Shown one piece after another: positions 24,590-36,099 of a stretch of 64,000 nt of DNA. A program made the position numbers and the translations under genes. The stretch comes from Epiperipatus broadwayi (taxonomy: Eukaryota > Onychophora > Udeonychophora > Euonychophora > Peripatidae), in the NCBI GenBank assembly GCA_028023455.1, contig JAQFVV010013328.1, positions 1 through 64,000 of the forward strand. Direction: 5' to 3'. The first letter of the stretch is position 1; each line of letters starts with the position of its first letter. Below the pieces are notes generated by a model. It searched no databases and was not told where the DNA came from. It saw only the letters and a program-made list of their open reading frames with translations.

Positions 24590-25735
24590 CAGATAACCTT
24601 TATAATGTATATTCATTGAAGACCTCTATCCTGCTGCAGAATGTAAATAGGTGCAAACAATGATATCGATTATGATGAATTAACCTGTTACATTTAATAT
24701 TTGAATAAAAGAAATTCAAAAATGAGTAACATTTGAGTGTAATTTTTTAAAATAAGCTAATTAAATTTTTAAAAACAGTAAAAAAATGTATTCTTAACCA
24801 TATATGTTTTATATTCCATGGGATCAATCGTCATTCAAAAAAAGAAGTTACTTTTATGGTTGAATATTTTTAACAAATCTATCCACTCATTTGCATGTCA
24901 TACCTCTGTCCTTAATTCATTTTTTTTTTTATTAATTTCTTTTGCTTCACAAACATATTTATAGAAAAAAGTAATAAAAATGTAAACTAAACCTTCATTA
25001 AATGTAAAGAATTATCCAGAATTTCTAAACTAGAAAATACATGTAAAGCTATTTTGGTAAATCAAACTTACCATTAATTCAAGATCTTGCTTCATCGCCA
25101 AAACGTCCTCATATCAAGATTTCATTTTTGGATGTTCAACTGAAGACCCATTTAACCACCAAAAAATGATAGCATTAAAAATGGGATTCTTATGGGGCAG
25201 TAAACATTAGTTTTTTAGATCTAACAATAAAGTCAACTGGGTTTGATCTTTCTGGATGTATCATCATTAGAATCAAGACTATCCGTGATGAGTGGGTGTA
25301 TCTGTTTCAGAAATGGAATTTAATAACCTCCAACAATGAGGCAGTAATCAAATCCAAAACATGAATCCATAATTATACATATCATGATAAAATTAATTAG
25401 CTTAATAAAATCACCAGAGAATCTATCTCTGATTAAAATGTTTACAAATTTCTTTACTATATTTATGAAGTCTATCTAAAAAAGGAAAATTTATATACTA
25501 AACAAATAAAGTTAAAAATTATTAATAGATTCAAGGTTTTGCTCAAATATCTATGCTAACATTAAGATTACTTCTAAAATAATAAAAGGAAAGGTGTTCT
25601 GACATGGATACCAAAAGGTCATCTCTGTTAAACTAATATGATTTGCTAATGCTGATCTTATGTCTCTTGATGCTTGAGGAAAACTTGATTTTGAGTACTT
25701 TTTCAAAAACTCAGTAGTTTTATTTATAAATATGG
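24590..25735. other. No gene recognised
   Basis: AT-rich sequence with short chance frames only. Confidence 0.4.
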
Positions 25736-25739
25736 AAAA

Positions 25740-26110
25740 ATTATTTATTATTAAAAACTTAATATACGGGATTTAAACACCGACTTTCAAGCTTCTTTCA
25801 GTTATCCACTCTATCTCATATAACTGATGCACATGACCATACATATGTGAAAAAGGTAAATGATCTCCAATATATGTATTTCATGCTGAACCAACACTCA
25901 TCAGTTGGTCCAGATCATCATCTCCCACACATATATGTAATCAGTGCTCAGTTTGTATTAATATAGCAAATCTTTCAAACTTTAAAGGACATGCTTCAAT
26001 CTATTCCATTCCTCAATTATTTAGCTATCCATATCATTGAAAATCTGATGATGGTATGCCCAAATCCCTTGTTGGTGCTGATAGTATTGTAATCATAGAA
26101 AAGAGGCACT
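25740..26110 (-). repeat. Foldback family FB2, single-arm copy
   Basis: Matches the arm and body of the copies at 40090-40650 and 46140-46560. It includes ACTCATCAGTTGGTCCAGAT at 25896-25915 and a body segment with GAAAATCTGATGATGGTATG. On the minus strand the core CTGATGA, hairpin (GTGTT / AGCAT) and GAAA spans 25879-25904. The inverted second arm is missing. Confidence 0.75.
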
Positions 26111-26236
26111 TTTGATTATCCATAAAGTCAATACTTTGGATTAAGCATGCTATCTTATAAAATATTAACCAATTTTGTATCAAATATATTGCAGAATTAT
26201 ACTTTATTATATTAGGAATGACAGTCTAAAAGCTTT

Positions 26237-26406
26237 CTATTAGCTCATTATTTAACATAACATGTAAGCTAGTATATAATAGCCAATTTTTGAATTTTGA
26301 ACTATAATAAAACAAGATGGACAGCTGTGAAGTAAGTTTCCATAAAACTGGCCTGTGAGCTAATTTGGCTTTTATATAACATCTTGGTTAAATAATGAGT
26401 TAATAG
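26237..26406. mobile_element. MITE-like element with 20-bp terminal inverted repeats
   Basis: CTATTAGCTCATTATTTAAC (26237-26256) is inverted at 26387-26406 with one mismatch. A second inner inverted pair, ATAATAGCCAA / TTGGCTTTTAT, supports a hairpin-like layout. The total is 170 bp and non-coding. No target duplication could be fixed. Confidence 0.65.
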
Positions 26407-26672
26407 AGGGCATTTAATTACTATTAGTCATAATATTATATTATATGCAACTCAGTCTTATAGTCACCGTAAAATCATTACAAAAACTTGAATAACTTTT
26501 GAAAAAATGCAGCTAACACCTCCCATTCAATTACATTAAATTATTATTATGATTGAAAGGTTTGATAATCAAAAGGGGCAATACTCTCAACTATACCACC
26601 CTTTGGTATAATTTATTTTAGCATCTCATTCATAGAGTTACATTGTAAATAAACTTTAATAAGTTATATTTA

Positions 26673-26757
26673 CTGAGGCTATAACCTCGATAATATGCGT
26701 GTAAAAATGCGATGGTAGGAACCTCTACAGGTGGTTTAACCACAAGCTTACGCTATG
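26673..26757. repeat. Dispersed 85-bp repeat, copy 2
   Basis: Second copy of the repeat at 21167-21259, ending at ACCACAAGCTTACGCTAT without the hairpin. Confidence 0.7.
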
Positions 26758-26925
26758 GAAGAAAAGAGGGGAAGTTATATAAAATAATAAATGGTTTGTT
26801 ATTATAGATATGATGTGATACCCGAAGTAATCAATTGAACTGCAATCGAGAAATTTTTAGTTTCTAAGTTCATTTCTGTACCATTGTTACTATGCTAGAT
26901 AACAGAAAGAGATATGCCGCTTTAT

Positions 26926-27040
26926 GTATATATATTTTTTTTTAAATGTCATAGCATCGGCCGGGATGCGAACTCGCAACCCGGGCAACTGCCTGCAAAT
27001 GCAAGGCAGTCGCGCTGACCTCTCGACCACCAATGCAAGA
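26926..27040 (-). mobile_element. tRNA-Gly-derived short SINE, copy B
   Basis: On the minus strand it starts GCATTGGTGGTCGAGAGG and ends CCCGGCCGATGCTATGACAT with an A9 tail. The ends GCATTGG and CCGATGC pair as a 7-bp acceptor stem with one wobble. A-box TGGTCGAGAGG and B-box-like AGTTCGCATCC are visible. The 9-bp target duplication CCGCTTTAT lies at 26917-26925 and 27041-27049. Confidence 0.9.
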
Positions 27041-27049
27041 CCGCTTTAT

Positions 27050-28138
27050 ATTATTAAGATGCAAAAGTGAACTATAATTGATATTTTGTATATTATTTAT
27101 TATAGGAATAAATGCTTTTCATATTCTCATTAGCTTAAAAGAAAATCCTGAACTAATTTTATCGTTTCATTTTTATTTCTCTTTTGTTTTCTTTTTCCAA
27201 GGAAGAGTTATCATTTCTTTTTACCCGCATGATTTGAATCTACTTACTATAATTATTTAGGTTGGATTCCAATGATAAGAAACGTATTAATTCGTTCTCT
27301 GTAGAAAACGTCAAATAAATGATAGCTTTCCACTCAAAAATAATTAATTTAATTGTTACATTTTGAATTGCAAGTGTTAAACGTACTCCACCCACAACTT
27401 TGACACCATCCACTTTAGATAATCATTAATTATTTATTAGACTAGAATTGTCTCTAGCCCAGATATAAACTTTAAACCTCAGTTAAAGATTAAGATATCT
27501 GATTTTTTAATTAAATACACTCTCATGGAGTTATTCACATTTCTTTGTCCCATTTTAATTTAATTGCTTCTGTAATTACAACAGTAGTGATACAAAAAAT
27601 TGATATGATTTTTTTGAAATGATTTTTTTGAAGAAAAAAAATATTTTAAATTTTGACCTTTCTGCACTTTGTACGCATAATTTATAGCTATCAAACGATA
27701 TATTTAATTTTTTCCTCGTCATCAATATATTATTGAAAACAGAACTAAAGTATTCCTCTTAGACATCATTTCTGATAAAATTTAAGAGCAGTTTTTCAAA
27801 AAAATTTATCAAAATACATCTATTATTTATATCACTAACTTTATTATAAAACAGTTCAAAGAATATACAAAGTGAGTTTTAGAGTGGATGGTTTATAGCA
27901 ACAGTTCAGCTCGAACAAATTTCTTTAAAGAAAAATAAAAGGACAGGCGCAACTACGCATATAATTTGTTCCTAACATCGTTCTAATTCTTTAAAGATTA
28001 CAAATCTAATTTATCAATAACCCCAAAATTATGCATTACTTTTACTTGTTTAATTAGTTGTAAACCGTACATTTCATCATCGTTTTCAATCTTTATAAAA
28101 TACACTGCAACACGCTCTCTCCATGTTTAAAGTAGATT
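27050..28138. other. No gene recognised
   Basis: AT-rich flank of the LINE's 3' end. Frame 27078-27260 is a hydrophobic chance frame. No continuation of the RTE remnant found right of 32300 was seen here. Confidence 0.4.
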
Positions 28139-28626
28139 CTTTTTTTTTTTTTTATCAAGAAATTTATTTAACACAAAATATACATAGTATTATGATATAC
28201 AGGATAACAGGTTAAGCTTGGTTAAAAGGTTAAGAGTTCTCATGCATGTATTATTATGTGGACATTGGTCTATCTTGTACAACTTTGTATTGATAGTGGT
28301 TGCAGTATTTCAATTGAACGACATTGTGTTTCTGCAACAGGTTGATGCTTAGAGTGACCATAGAATATTTATAGGGATGATAAATATATTGCTTTTTGAT
28401 GGTGGGTTTGATGTGGGTTTATTGCAGTGTTTGCATTATTGTTGTATCGGAACTTCAAACAGTCTCCATGTCTCAAAGAAGGCCATAGAGGTAGAAAGGA
28501 TTTCATCCCTTTTTTTGATATTGTTGATGATGTTAATGAAGAGTTGAAGAGGATTTAAATGAGCTCCTTCAAAGGCTAGCTTGCAGCGGACGGACCAGAT
28601 GGAAAAGGTGAGGAATGTGGATAGTC
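28139..28626 (-). other. LINE 3' untranslated region and poly-A
   Basis: Non-coding between the ORF2 stop and the T16 run (A-tail on the minus strand) at 28139-28154. Confidence 0.7.
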
Positions 28627-29115
28627 TTATCCATGCAAATGTTTTGTGCCAAGGCAGTGCTGGATTGAGTTAATTATTTGAAAGTTGATCTTTGAGTTTG
28701 TGTGGATTAATTGTCTGATACTGTTGAGATTGGGGCAGATGTTTAAAATGTGCTCAAATGTCTCTGATTCCCGGCCACAGAGTTGGCATAGTGGGTCAAT
28801 GTTATTGAATCCTCTTCTGTTTACCAAAAACCATTTAGTTGGTAGGGCATCAAGATTTATTTTAATTATGAAGTCCAGGAATTTTGCTTCGAGGCTCCAA
28901 AATTTAAACTGTGATATGATTTTCTTGTTGGATAAGTTAAGTCTGGAAATAGGAGAATATGTTTGAGGATGCTGTAGATTATATGCATCCCAGTATTTCA
29001 TTTTGGAAGAATAAGCAGTTGCAGGACAGTTGTAAAGGCATTGAGAAGCAGAGGTTAAGGATGATATCCAATCCTGTTTGAGAGGTGGTGGTCGGTCGGT
29101 AGGGTCAACTGGCAT
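28627..29115 (-). pseudogene. LINE ORF2: C-terminal region with CCHC motif
   Basis: The 162-codon frame ends ORF2. Residues PLCQLCGRESETFEHILNIC (codons at about 28736-28800) form the C-x2-C...H-x4-C motif seen at the end of many LINE polyproteins, thought to bind nucleic acid. The upstream FWSLEAKFLDFIIKINLDAL...KWFLVNRRGF has the spacing expected in this group. The same motif occurs in the fragments at 10705-10908 and 12479-13140. Confidence 0.8.
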
Positions 29116-29211
29116 ATAGACTTGGAAGTTGTCAAAATAAGGGTTAATTTATGAATAAGATTGTGGATTTTTTGGAGAAAAATGTATAGGGGGAGTGGAG
29201 TGAAAGACCAT

Positions 29212-29862
29212 TCAGCCAGCAGGGAGGCGCATGCCTTCTAGACTGATGGCAACAGTTTTCCCACCCCAGAACAACCTAGAGCAAAGTGAGTTAATTTTAC
29301 TGACAAAGATTTTGGTAGGTTTAATAATTGGGAGGTAATAATTAATTTTGGGGAAAAGGACCATGTTGAGTAAGGCCACCTTCCCATGAAGTGAAAGGTA
29401 AACCTTAGCAAGTGATGTTGTTATTTTGCTGGCAGATTTTAATATTTCATTTTGTATTTGTGATGTGATGATAGTAGGTGGTTTGTGAAAGGGAATACCT
29501 AGGAAGTTCTGTGGTTGTCCAAGGAAGTTAGTTGTAATCTTCTTCCCTGTAGCAATTCTCCATGCAGATGATTTTTGAAGATTGAAGGAAAGTTTATATT
29601 GGTGAGTGTAGTCATTTAAAATTTTGTTGAGATGACCAAGATATTTTTGTGATGGCAAGACTATGAAGACATCGTCCATATATGCGAGGATTCCTATCTC
29701 CCTCTTTAGTCTGGGAATGTAGACTCCTGGAAGTTGTCTTTGAATGTCTAACAGGAGTGGATTGATGTAAGCAATGAAAAGAATCGCACTAAGAGGGGAT
29801 CCTTGTGGAATTGAATGTGATGGTTTGAAACTGTCAGTGGTTCTTCCATCTAAGGATATCAA
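29212..29862 (-). pseudogene. LINE ORF2: reverse-transcriptase catalytic section with YMDD
   Basis: The frame holds IPQGSPLSAILFIAYINPL (block 4), then GILAYMDDVFIV with the catalytic aspartates encoded at 29671-29682, LSFNLQKSSAW (block 6) and FLGIPF. The thumb-like SLHGKVALLNMVL and SRLFWGG follow. Most LINEs carry YADD or FADD at the active site; Y-M-D-D is the usual retroviral form and is unusual here. Upstream, FDSVRI (block 3, first catalytic Asp) lies in the same phase before the first Met, so the frame really begins near 29985. It ends at a stop at 29212 caused by a further shift. Confidence 0.85.
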
Positions 29863-30039
29863 TATGTGTCTGTTTCTAAGAAGATTACTTATGATTTGGA
29901 GGTATGGCTTGGGTACCGCATAGTCAGCCAGAGTTTTAAGCAGGATGTTGATCCTGACTGAATCAAATGCGGAGCTATGTCCAATTGAACAGCAATTGGT
30001 TTAGATTTCCTGTTTGTTCTTAAGTGATCAACTAGGGAT

Positions 30040-30789
30040 TTAACTTGGGCCATAGCTAGGGTGGTTGATGAGCCTTTTTGGGAACTGGGATGGAGAAATG
30101 TATTTGAGAATACCTTCTTGAATGATATCTTTTATAGTGGATTCAATGATTTTTATAATTAGAGGGGACATTGAGATGGGTCGAAGACTCATGAGCTCCG
30201 ATGGCGGCTTATTTTTCTTAAGAAAGGGTACCATGGCAATCGGGTAAAGATTGGGGATAATTTTGTTTCCATCTGTTAGGTGGTCTATCATTCTATGGAT
30301 AATTGGTATTGAAAATTTGCTGAGGTGGGCTAGAATGAAGCGTGGAATGCCATGAAGCCCAGGATGAATTCGATCCCTAAGGGATGTGATTTTGTTCTGT
30401 AGCATGGATTCCGTTATGCAATGCATGTCTGGAACTTCCTCATTTTTCCATATAGTGAGTGGTGTTTCAGGATCTTTTTGAAGAATTTCCTGGAAGTGAT
30501 GCTTAATGCCTTCCAACATTTGTTGACCAATCCAGGATTCCCCATTTGAAATAATTATTGAGGGTGTATTTTTTATTCTTGATGTTCCAAGGGCCCAGCG
30601 AATGTAACCACGGGTCCAGCAATGTTGAGATTCAAGGAACAATTTTGCTCTCTTGATGGATAGGTATTCTGCTAGTTTTTCCTGTTGTGTTTTGTATTTC
30701 AATTTTAAGGAAATAATATCTTTAATGTTGTCTGTGTTACTTGGAATTTCTTTAAGTTTGGAGCTTATGTTTTGTAAATCATTAAGCAA
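30040..30789 (-). pseudogene. LINE ORF2: linker and first reverse-transcriptase blocks
   Basis: The 249-codon frame covers the region between endonuclease and polymerase. It includes ESQHCWTRGYIRWALG, the segment around PGLHGIPRFIL, and reverse-transcriptase block 1-2 residues LRPISMSPLIIKIIEST. It is in phase with the end of the endonuclease domain on the other side of the 30895 indel. Its last residues, after PSQF, are out of frame: the expected block continues in a second frame across 30085-29990 up to QLDI, just before the FDSV block in a third frame. Those two shifts remove any chance of a functional polymerase. Confidence 0.85.
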
Positions 30790-30824
30790 TTTAACTGGAC
30801 CTTTCAGCTTTCGTGTGTAGTTAC

Positions 30825-31658
30825 TTATGAGTGATTGTATGACTTCAATGAATGCAAACCATGCAACTTCAATGGGTTGTGATAGAATGTCAATTTTTTG
30901 AAGTAAATGTAGGACTCTGAGATGATAGCTTCAGTCGCTGTTGTGTGGGTTATCATGCGGAGAGTTTGGCGACTGTATTCTCCAGTGTAAAGTGTCTTGT
31001 CAGGAAGAAGTTTGATAATTTGTGCGAGGTGGTCTGAGTATGTTACCAGTTGAAGCTGTGCTTCAATTTGGAAGTGCAATTCTGGTGAATAGTAGAAAAG
31101 ATCTATGAGACTTTTACAGCTTTGTGTGTAGAAGGAGAAGGATCCCGGGGGCAGAAATCCCTCACCACACATGAGAGTTTTATTGATTAGGTGTAAGTAT
31201 TTATTGTTGAAGTGGGCATAGTTCACATTGAAGTCACCTAGGAGAAGTGTCGGTGATGAGTTGGAGTATAGTACCATATTTATTGTATGTATGATGTGAT
31301 GAAAATTATTGACTGTGTTTTGAATATAAATGAACAGGATGTTGAAGATGAAGCCACTGTAGTTAACTTTGATTATGACTATGTTACCATCTAAATATAA
31401 AATGTTGAAATCATTAGGTGGTTTATTTTTGTTAATGATGAAACCTACCCCTCCGGAAGCAGTGGTGGCAATGGAGAATTTAGTGTAACCAAAGTTTTCT
31501 AAAATCTGATTGATTTGTAAGTTTGATTTTATGTGGAATTTAGTTTCGGCCATAAAGAAGATGTGGGGTGTGTGAATATTCAACCACTGTCTTATGGCAT
31601 ATATACGTTGTAGAGAGTTTAGGCCTCTCACATTGGTACCAACAATTTTAAGATACAT
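30825..31658 (-). pseudogene. LINE ORF2: AP-like endonuclease domain
   Basis: The frame starts at Met 31658 with KIVGTNVRGLNS, the N-terminal beta-strand motif of APE-type endonucleases. It continues with FFMAETKF (catalytic E), GGVGFIINKN, LLLGDFNVNY (the GDFN motif) and YSDHLAQI (the terminal SDH motif). All main active-site residues are visible. The domain would nick target DNA to start target-primed reverse transcription. The frame then goes off phase at a T-run near 30892-30898, and the true frame continues into the reverse-transcriptase section that starts at 30789, so this is one ORF2 broken by an indel. Confidence 0.85.
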
Positions 31659-31744
31659 TATAATTGGTTTTTTAAAATTTTCAGGTAGAAAGATGTGTCG
31701 GTGAATTCATTGTACAATTCAACAGTTGAATTAGCTATGAGTTG

Positions 31745-32161
31745 TTATGTGTCTCCTGGAGTAGGTGACCAGTCCACAGGAGAGTCTACTGACTGACCGA
31801 AGTCAATGGTTTCCGGTAGAATAACTTCTACATCATTATGTCGAGTGTTTGCTTGGGCTTTGACATCTTTAGATATATTCTCATTTATTGAAAGTTCTTG
31901 CTCATTAGTCAGTTGCATATTTTTGGTTGGCAATAAAGTGCCACCCTTTCTTCTTTTGTTGGATTTGTCTTTTGAAGTTGTAGGATTTATAGGTAGAGTT
32001 GCTTTTGAGTTTTTGGATTTGTTTTGTATATCATCATCAGAACTAGGTCCACTGGAGTGTGTATGTTTTTTCTTTTCTCTTTTTCTTTTTTGTCTTTTCT
32101 CATTTGTCTCTTGATGTTGAGTTTTGGAAAAATCTATGTTAGTAGGTTGATGATTTATCAT
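31745..32161 (-). pseudogene. LINE ORF1-like basic protein, C-terminal part
   Basis: A 138-codon frame has a strongly basic segment near residues 18-35 (QKRKREKKKHTH), then SSDDD, a second basic patch (KSNKRRKGG) and an acidic tail ending DWSPTPGDT. The frame stays open upstream of its first Met to about 32245, with an acidic stretch such as SDSSEETDIESDE, before a stop. No RRM or CCHC knuckle is visible. Position just upstream of ORF2 and the basic character suggest the nucleic-acid-binding ORF1 product. Its true start is probably lost to 5' truncation. Confidence 0.55.
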
Positions 32162-32293
32162 AGTCTCATCTGATTCAATGTCAGTTTCTTCACTTGAATC
32201 ACTGAACTCATATGTTGATACACTGTCTATTTCATCATAGACTCTTCAGTTTATAACTTCTCAAACTTTCTTAGTTCATCAGCCATCAGAATG

Positions 32294-32305
32294 TGGGGGG
32301 GGGGG
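32294..32305. repeat. G homopolymer at LINE/RTE junction
   Basis: A run of about a dozen G separates the 5' end of the L1-like element from the RTE remnant. Such a G run is rare in this AT-rich sequence. Confidence 0.8.
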
Positions 32306-33081
32306 GCACTATATTTTTTAAAATATTTTGGAATCAAACTTAAGACTTCAATTGCTATCTTTTCTTGTGATATTTCAGACCAACTTCATTTCAGCCTATT
32401 AATTCTTTCCCTGATGTTAAATACGGGTTTATTTTTTACCCATATTTTAATTCTGATTCTTCGTTATTTTCCCCATACATAACTCTTCCTTTGTTACTAT
32501 GTGCTCAGAAATCTGTGTATTGCTTTTGTATTGTGTCTAAATCTTATATTCAAAAATAACTTAGTAAAATCCATTTATTAGGGGGTTTTTTCTTTTCAAA
32601 CATATTTTTTTAATATATCTGTCAAAATTTTTTCACTGAAATTTAATTCAATGATTAATTTCATCTCTTATACATCCATCTATATATGCAATCTGTTTAA
32701 GGTATTTGTAGTTATTGACTTGCAATTCATTTCTATCAATCTTTGTTTTCTCTCCATTTTATAAGAAGCCATTGAACATTGCTTTAATCTTTTTAGCATT
32801 TATCTTCAAAATTACTTTTTTATTTTTATACTTTGCAAAATCTAGTTGGTCCAAGTATTTTCTATCTATTATCTTAACTTTCTGTTTTAATCTCCTTAAT
32901 AGGTCTTGTAAAAGTGCTGTAAAAAGTTTTATAGAGATGGAAATATGCTGTCTCACATTTCTCAATGTTAATCTTCATGCATAGTTTGTTGCAGTGATAG
33001 AGTTGAAGACTCTGAAACTCATGATGTTAGGTCCAACTCTTTCACTTTTAGAACTCAAACTTTTCATAAATTTTCAAACAT

Positions 33082-33255
33082 TTGATGATGATGATTATTA
33101 TTATTATTGTTATTCTTGTTTTATTGTTGTTGTTGTTGTTGTTTTATTATTATTACTGTTATTATTATTATTATTATTATTGTTGTTGTTGTTGTTTTTG
33201 TACTTGTTTTATTATTGTTGTTATTGTTTTATTATTGTTGTTATTGTTCTTGTTG
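33082..33255. repeat. Trinucleotide microsatellite GAT/ATT/TTG
   Basis: GAT units pass into ATT and TTG units. The overlapping frames of poly-Leu/Tyr/Val (32994-33320 and 33082-33282) are artefacts. Confidence 0.95.
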
Positions 33256-33529
33256 TGCATAAGGTTTTTTATATATGCATAAACCAATATTCATTATGCA
33301 CAAATATGCATATGAAGTAATTATAATTCATTGTAATATAGAAATTGTCTACTTTTTGCAGTTTATCATAAATCATTGTTATAGTCATAAAATCCCATAA
33401 TATTAAAATACAATTTCCAAATAACAGAACACTGAAACAATCTCAATACTGTCTATCAAGAAGAGAGAGTGGCTTTGTTTGATATATTTAATACTATTTG
33501 TAGCAGATGTCACTTCATACTCCTTAAAA

Positions 33530-34006
33530 ATTTTAGTGATGATGACTATACAACTCCTGAGTTACAAAAATATTTAATTGTTTTGAGATTTTGGAAATAT
33601 ATGATAATAAACCAAATGGAGTAGTGAGAATGGAAGTGGGAAAAAAACTAAAAAGAAATCTAAAAATGTTGAGTAAATTGGGGAGAAAAAGCAGAAAAAT
33701 CAAAAGGAATATCAGAAAATACAATGGTAACTGCAAAGAAAAAAGAGAAGATAAAAAATAAAAGTTAAAAAAAAAAAAAGAATTTAAAAATTTGAGGTAA
33801 ATTGGGGAGGGGAATATAAATATCAAAAAGAATATCACAAAATATAATGACAGTTGCAATAGTAACTGCCAAAAAAAGGAGAGAAGGTAAAATTCTAAAA
33901 AATATCTCATGAAAAATTCCTCCACCCTCTTACCACCACCACTAAATACAAAATTCCATTGATTCACACTAAAAATCTCACTATCAAACCTGATATGTTG
34001 GTTCAT
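33530..34006. repeat. A-rich two-copy tandem duplication of about 130 bp
   Basis: 33650-33765 and 33780-33900 share (T)GAG(G)TAAATTGGGGAG, ATCA(A)AAGGAATATCA, AAAATA(C/T)AATG and AACTGC(A/C)AA. The 157-codon hydrophobic minus-strand frame at 33533-34006 arises from this purine-rich duplication and is probably not a gene. Its first residues, upstream of the duplication, look no more coding-like. Confidence 0.65.
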
Positions 34007-34891
34007 GTTTAATTAAACCACTTACAAACAGTTCCAAAAATGACTGCCATAAAAATTGGAAACAATGTTGCTGTAAGTACACATTCTCAGTTTTCATTTC
34101 AAATGCCTCAGGTTTTCCACCTGTAGTAATAACACTTCCTTTCATCTTATCGGGTAGAAGTTGTATAATAGAAATAAATTTTAGTGGATGATCAAGCTAA
34201 TTTCAAACAATGGCATAAATATGTTTAACTAAATCAAAGGCCTGGACAAAATCAATAAAAGCAAAAGATAAAGCATCCTTTTATTATAGACACTTTTCTT
34301 ACATTTTCCGGCAACAGAGACCATATCTAAAACGTTTCTAGATTTTCTAAAACCACACCGAGCAACTTATTCGACAAATTCTTAAAATTGCATTTGTTGT
34401 AGTGATTAATAATAATATTGCATGATAATTACTACAATCTTACTCTTCCTTTTATTTTTAAAAACTGGAACAATAGATACACTCTTAAGATTAGAGGCAC
34501 AACTTCATATATCGATATATTCCTAAAAAAATCCAATATTTTTTTACGCTAATATATTATCACAATATTTTAAAATTTCTCCAGACATTTCAACAAAACA
34601 TGCAACTTTTTTATTTTTAACATTTCCTATAGCTATTTTGACATTACTAAGCTGAATATTTTTGTCCAAATCTAAATGTATAGTGTTTATATATATATTG
34701 GTTTAAAAAAATGTACAAGTTTAAAATGTTAAAATAATTTTAATCCTCAGAGAATTAAAGTTACAAATTTTATCTAGTAAAGAAAAACTAATTACATCTG
34801 TAATTGATTTTAACTAATTAATGATAATATTTTGGAATTTAGAAAATGTAATAATTAAATATGTACTTTAGAGAACAGTAGTGGCTTATAC

Positions 34892-35418
34892 CAGTGTTCT
34901 TCAACCCTTGGTCCGCGGCCCGGTGCCGGGCCGCGGAACTTTTCTGCAGGTCCACGTGCTAAACGGGCAGTAAAAAATTTGTAATAATAAATAATAAGAG
35001 TTTAAACTTTTAATTAATATAGCCAATTTTTATTTATTTTTTCATCTCATTTTTACCCAATTAAAAAAAAAAGAAAACAGAACAAAAACAAAATCTAATC
35101 AATCATTCATAAATTAATTTGTTTTTCTAGTTATCACAGATGTTTATGGGGGCAGGGGTAGAATAAAAATTTTTATTACTTTTCTAAAAAAATTTTAAAA
35201 AAAGTTTTTTACTATATAAACTCCATATATATATAAAACTTTATCTTATATATTTAACATTGTTGTTTTGATCAGTTATAACAATTATGCTTATCTTTAA
35301 GAAAATTTATCTATAGACTTCTGCCGGTCTGCGAAATCTTATCCTTATTTTTGCTGGTCCGCGGAACCTTATCCTTATTTTTACCGGTCCGCAGGTGTGA
35401 AAAGGTTGAAGACAACTG
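34892..35418. mobile_element. hAT-type non-autonomous element
   Basis: 527 bp bounded by a perfect 8-bp target duplication GCTTATAC (34884-34891 and 35419-35426). The ends CAGTGTTCTTCAACCC and, inverted, CAGTTGTCTTCAACCT are classic hAT termini. Near the left end a perfect 12-bp inverted repeat, TCCGCGGCCCGG around TG, forms a GC-rich hairpin at 34912-34937. Near the right end two 30-bp units starting GGTC(C/T)GCG (35326 and 35356) and a third partial one at 35386 form subterminal repeats, the usual transposase-binding feature of hAT elements. No transposase is encoded. It sits inside the RTE-like remnant and so is younger than it. Confidence 0.92.
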
Positions 35419-35439
35419 GCTTATACTATAAATCCTGCC

Positions 35440-35640
35440 AAAATGTAAATCTGTTCAGTCAGACTTAAATTCAAGAGCCAAAAAGGAAGGGAACAGAATA
35501 TATCCAGCAGAAAAGCTAAATCATCCTAATGGGAGTACAAGAGTTAAAAAAGAAGGTAACAGAATCAAATCCCAGTGCAGTGCCCCACTGAAGGCCCAAA
35601 AAGAGGGTCTGAGATTGAAAAGATCGTCTGAATCTCCATA
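35440..35640. repeat. Imperfect tandem pair of about 70-90 bp
   Basis: CAAGAGCCAAAAAGGAAGGG and CAAGAGTTAAAAAAGAAGGT head two related segments with AACAGAAT following each. Function unknown. Confidence 0.5.
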
Positions 35641-36099
35641 TTGTTTAATTTTATTGTTTGATTGCTAAGAACCTCCATATTAATTATTTTATTTATTTAA
35701 TCGCTGGAAGAAGCCTTTTGGAGACTTGCACCCTCAATATACAACAAATAGATCAAATAAATATATCATTAAAAGTCATCATTCCAATTCTTGTATGATT
35801 TTTCAAAAGATGATCAAAATACTCCTTCCACCTGTTCAAAATATTATTATTATCATATAAAAGAGATCCATTATTGAATTTAATGGGATTAGGATACCAT
35901 TTTTAAAATCCATATGTTGCTTTCAATACATACATTGCAGTTTTAATCCACCAATCATTTGAAGTTTTTTTTATCAATCCTGGATTTTCTGTCTCCAAGT
36001 CTTCTATATATTATTATAAAATTCCACACTCAATTTATTATTCTGTCAAGCAGAAAATGCCACCTATTTTCTTTTAATCAAATTACTAAGAATATCATT

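Larger units (their letters stand above)
28139..32260 (-). mobile_element. L1-like non-LTR retrotransposon, near full length, inactivated
   Basis: On the minus strand the order is ORF1-like basic protein (about 32250-31745), 86-bp spacer, ORF2 with AP-type endonuclease, reverse transcriptase and a C-terminal CCHC motif (31658-28627), 3' untranslated region and poly-A (T-run at 28139-28154). The two-ORF layout, the SLHGKVALLNMVL...LFWGG segment after the polymerase and the terminal CCHC resemble the L1/Tx1 group, though the clade is not proven. At least four frameshifts break ORF2: near 30895, 30086, 29985 and between 29211 and 29160. No target duplication was found. The 5' limit near 32260 is approximate. 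Confidence 0.9.

Noticed and set aside
28139-32300. L1-like LINE inserted inside the RTE copy
   Set aside because: No RTE continuation left of 28139 and no matching target duplication, so adjacency alone is claimed.
33533-34006. 157-codon hydrophobic protein on the minus strand
   Set aside because: Composition follows from a purine-rich tandem duplication inside a decayed LINE; no transmembrane family recognised.
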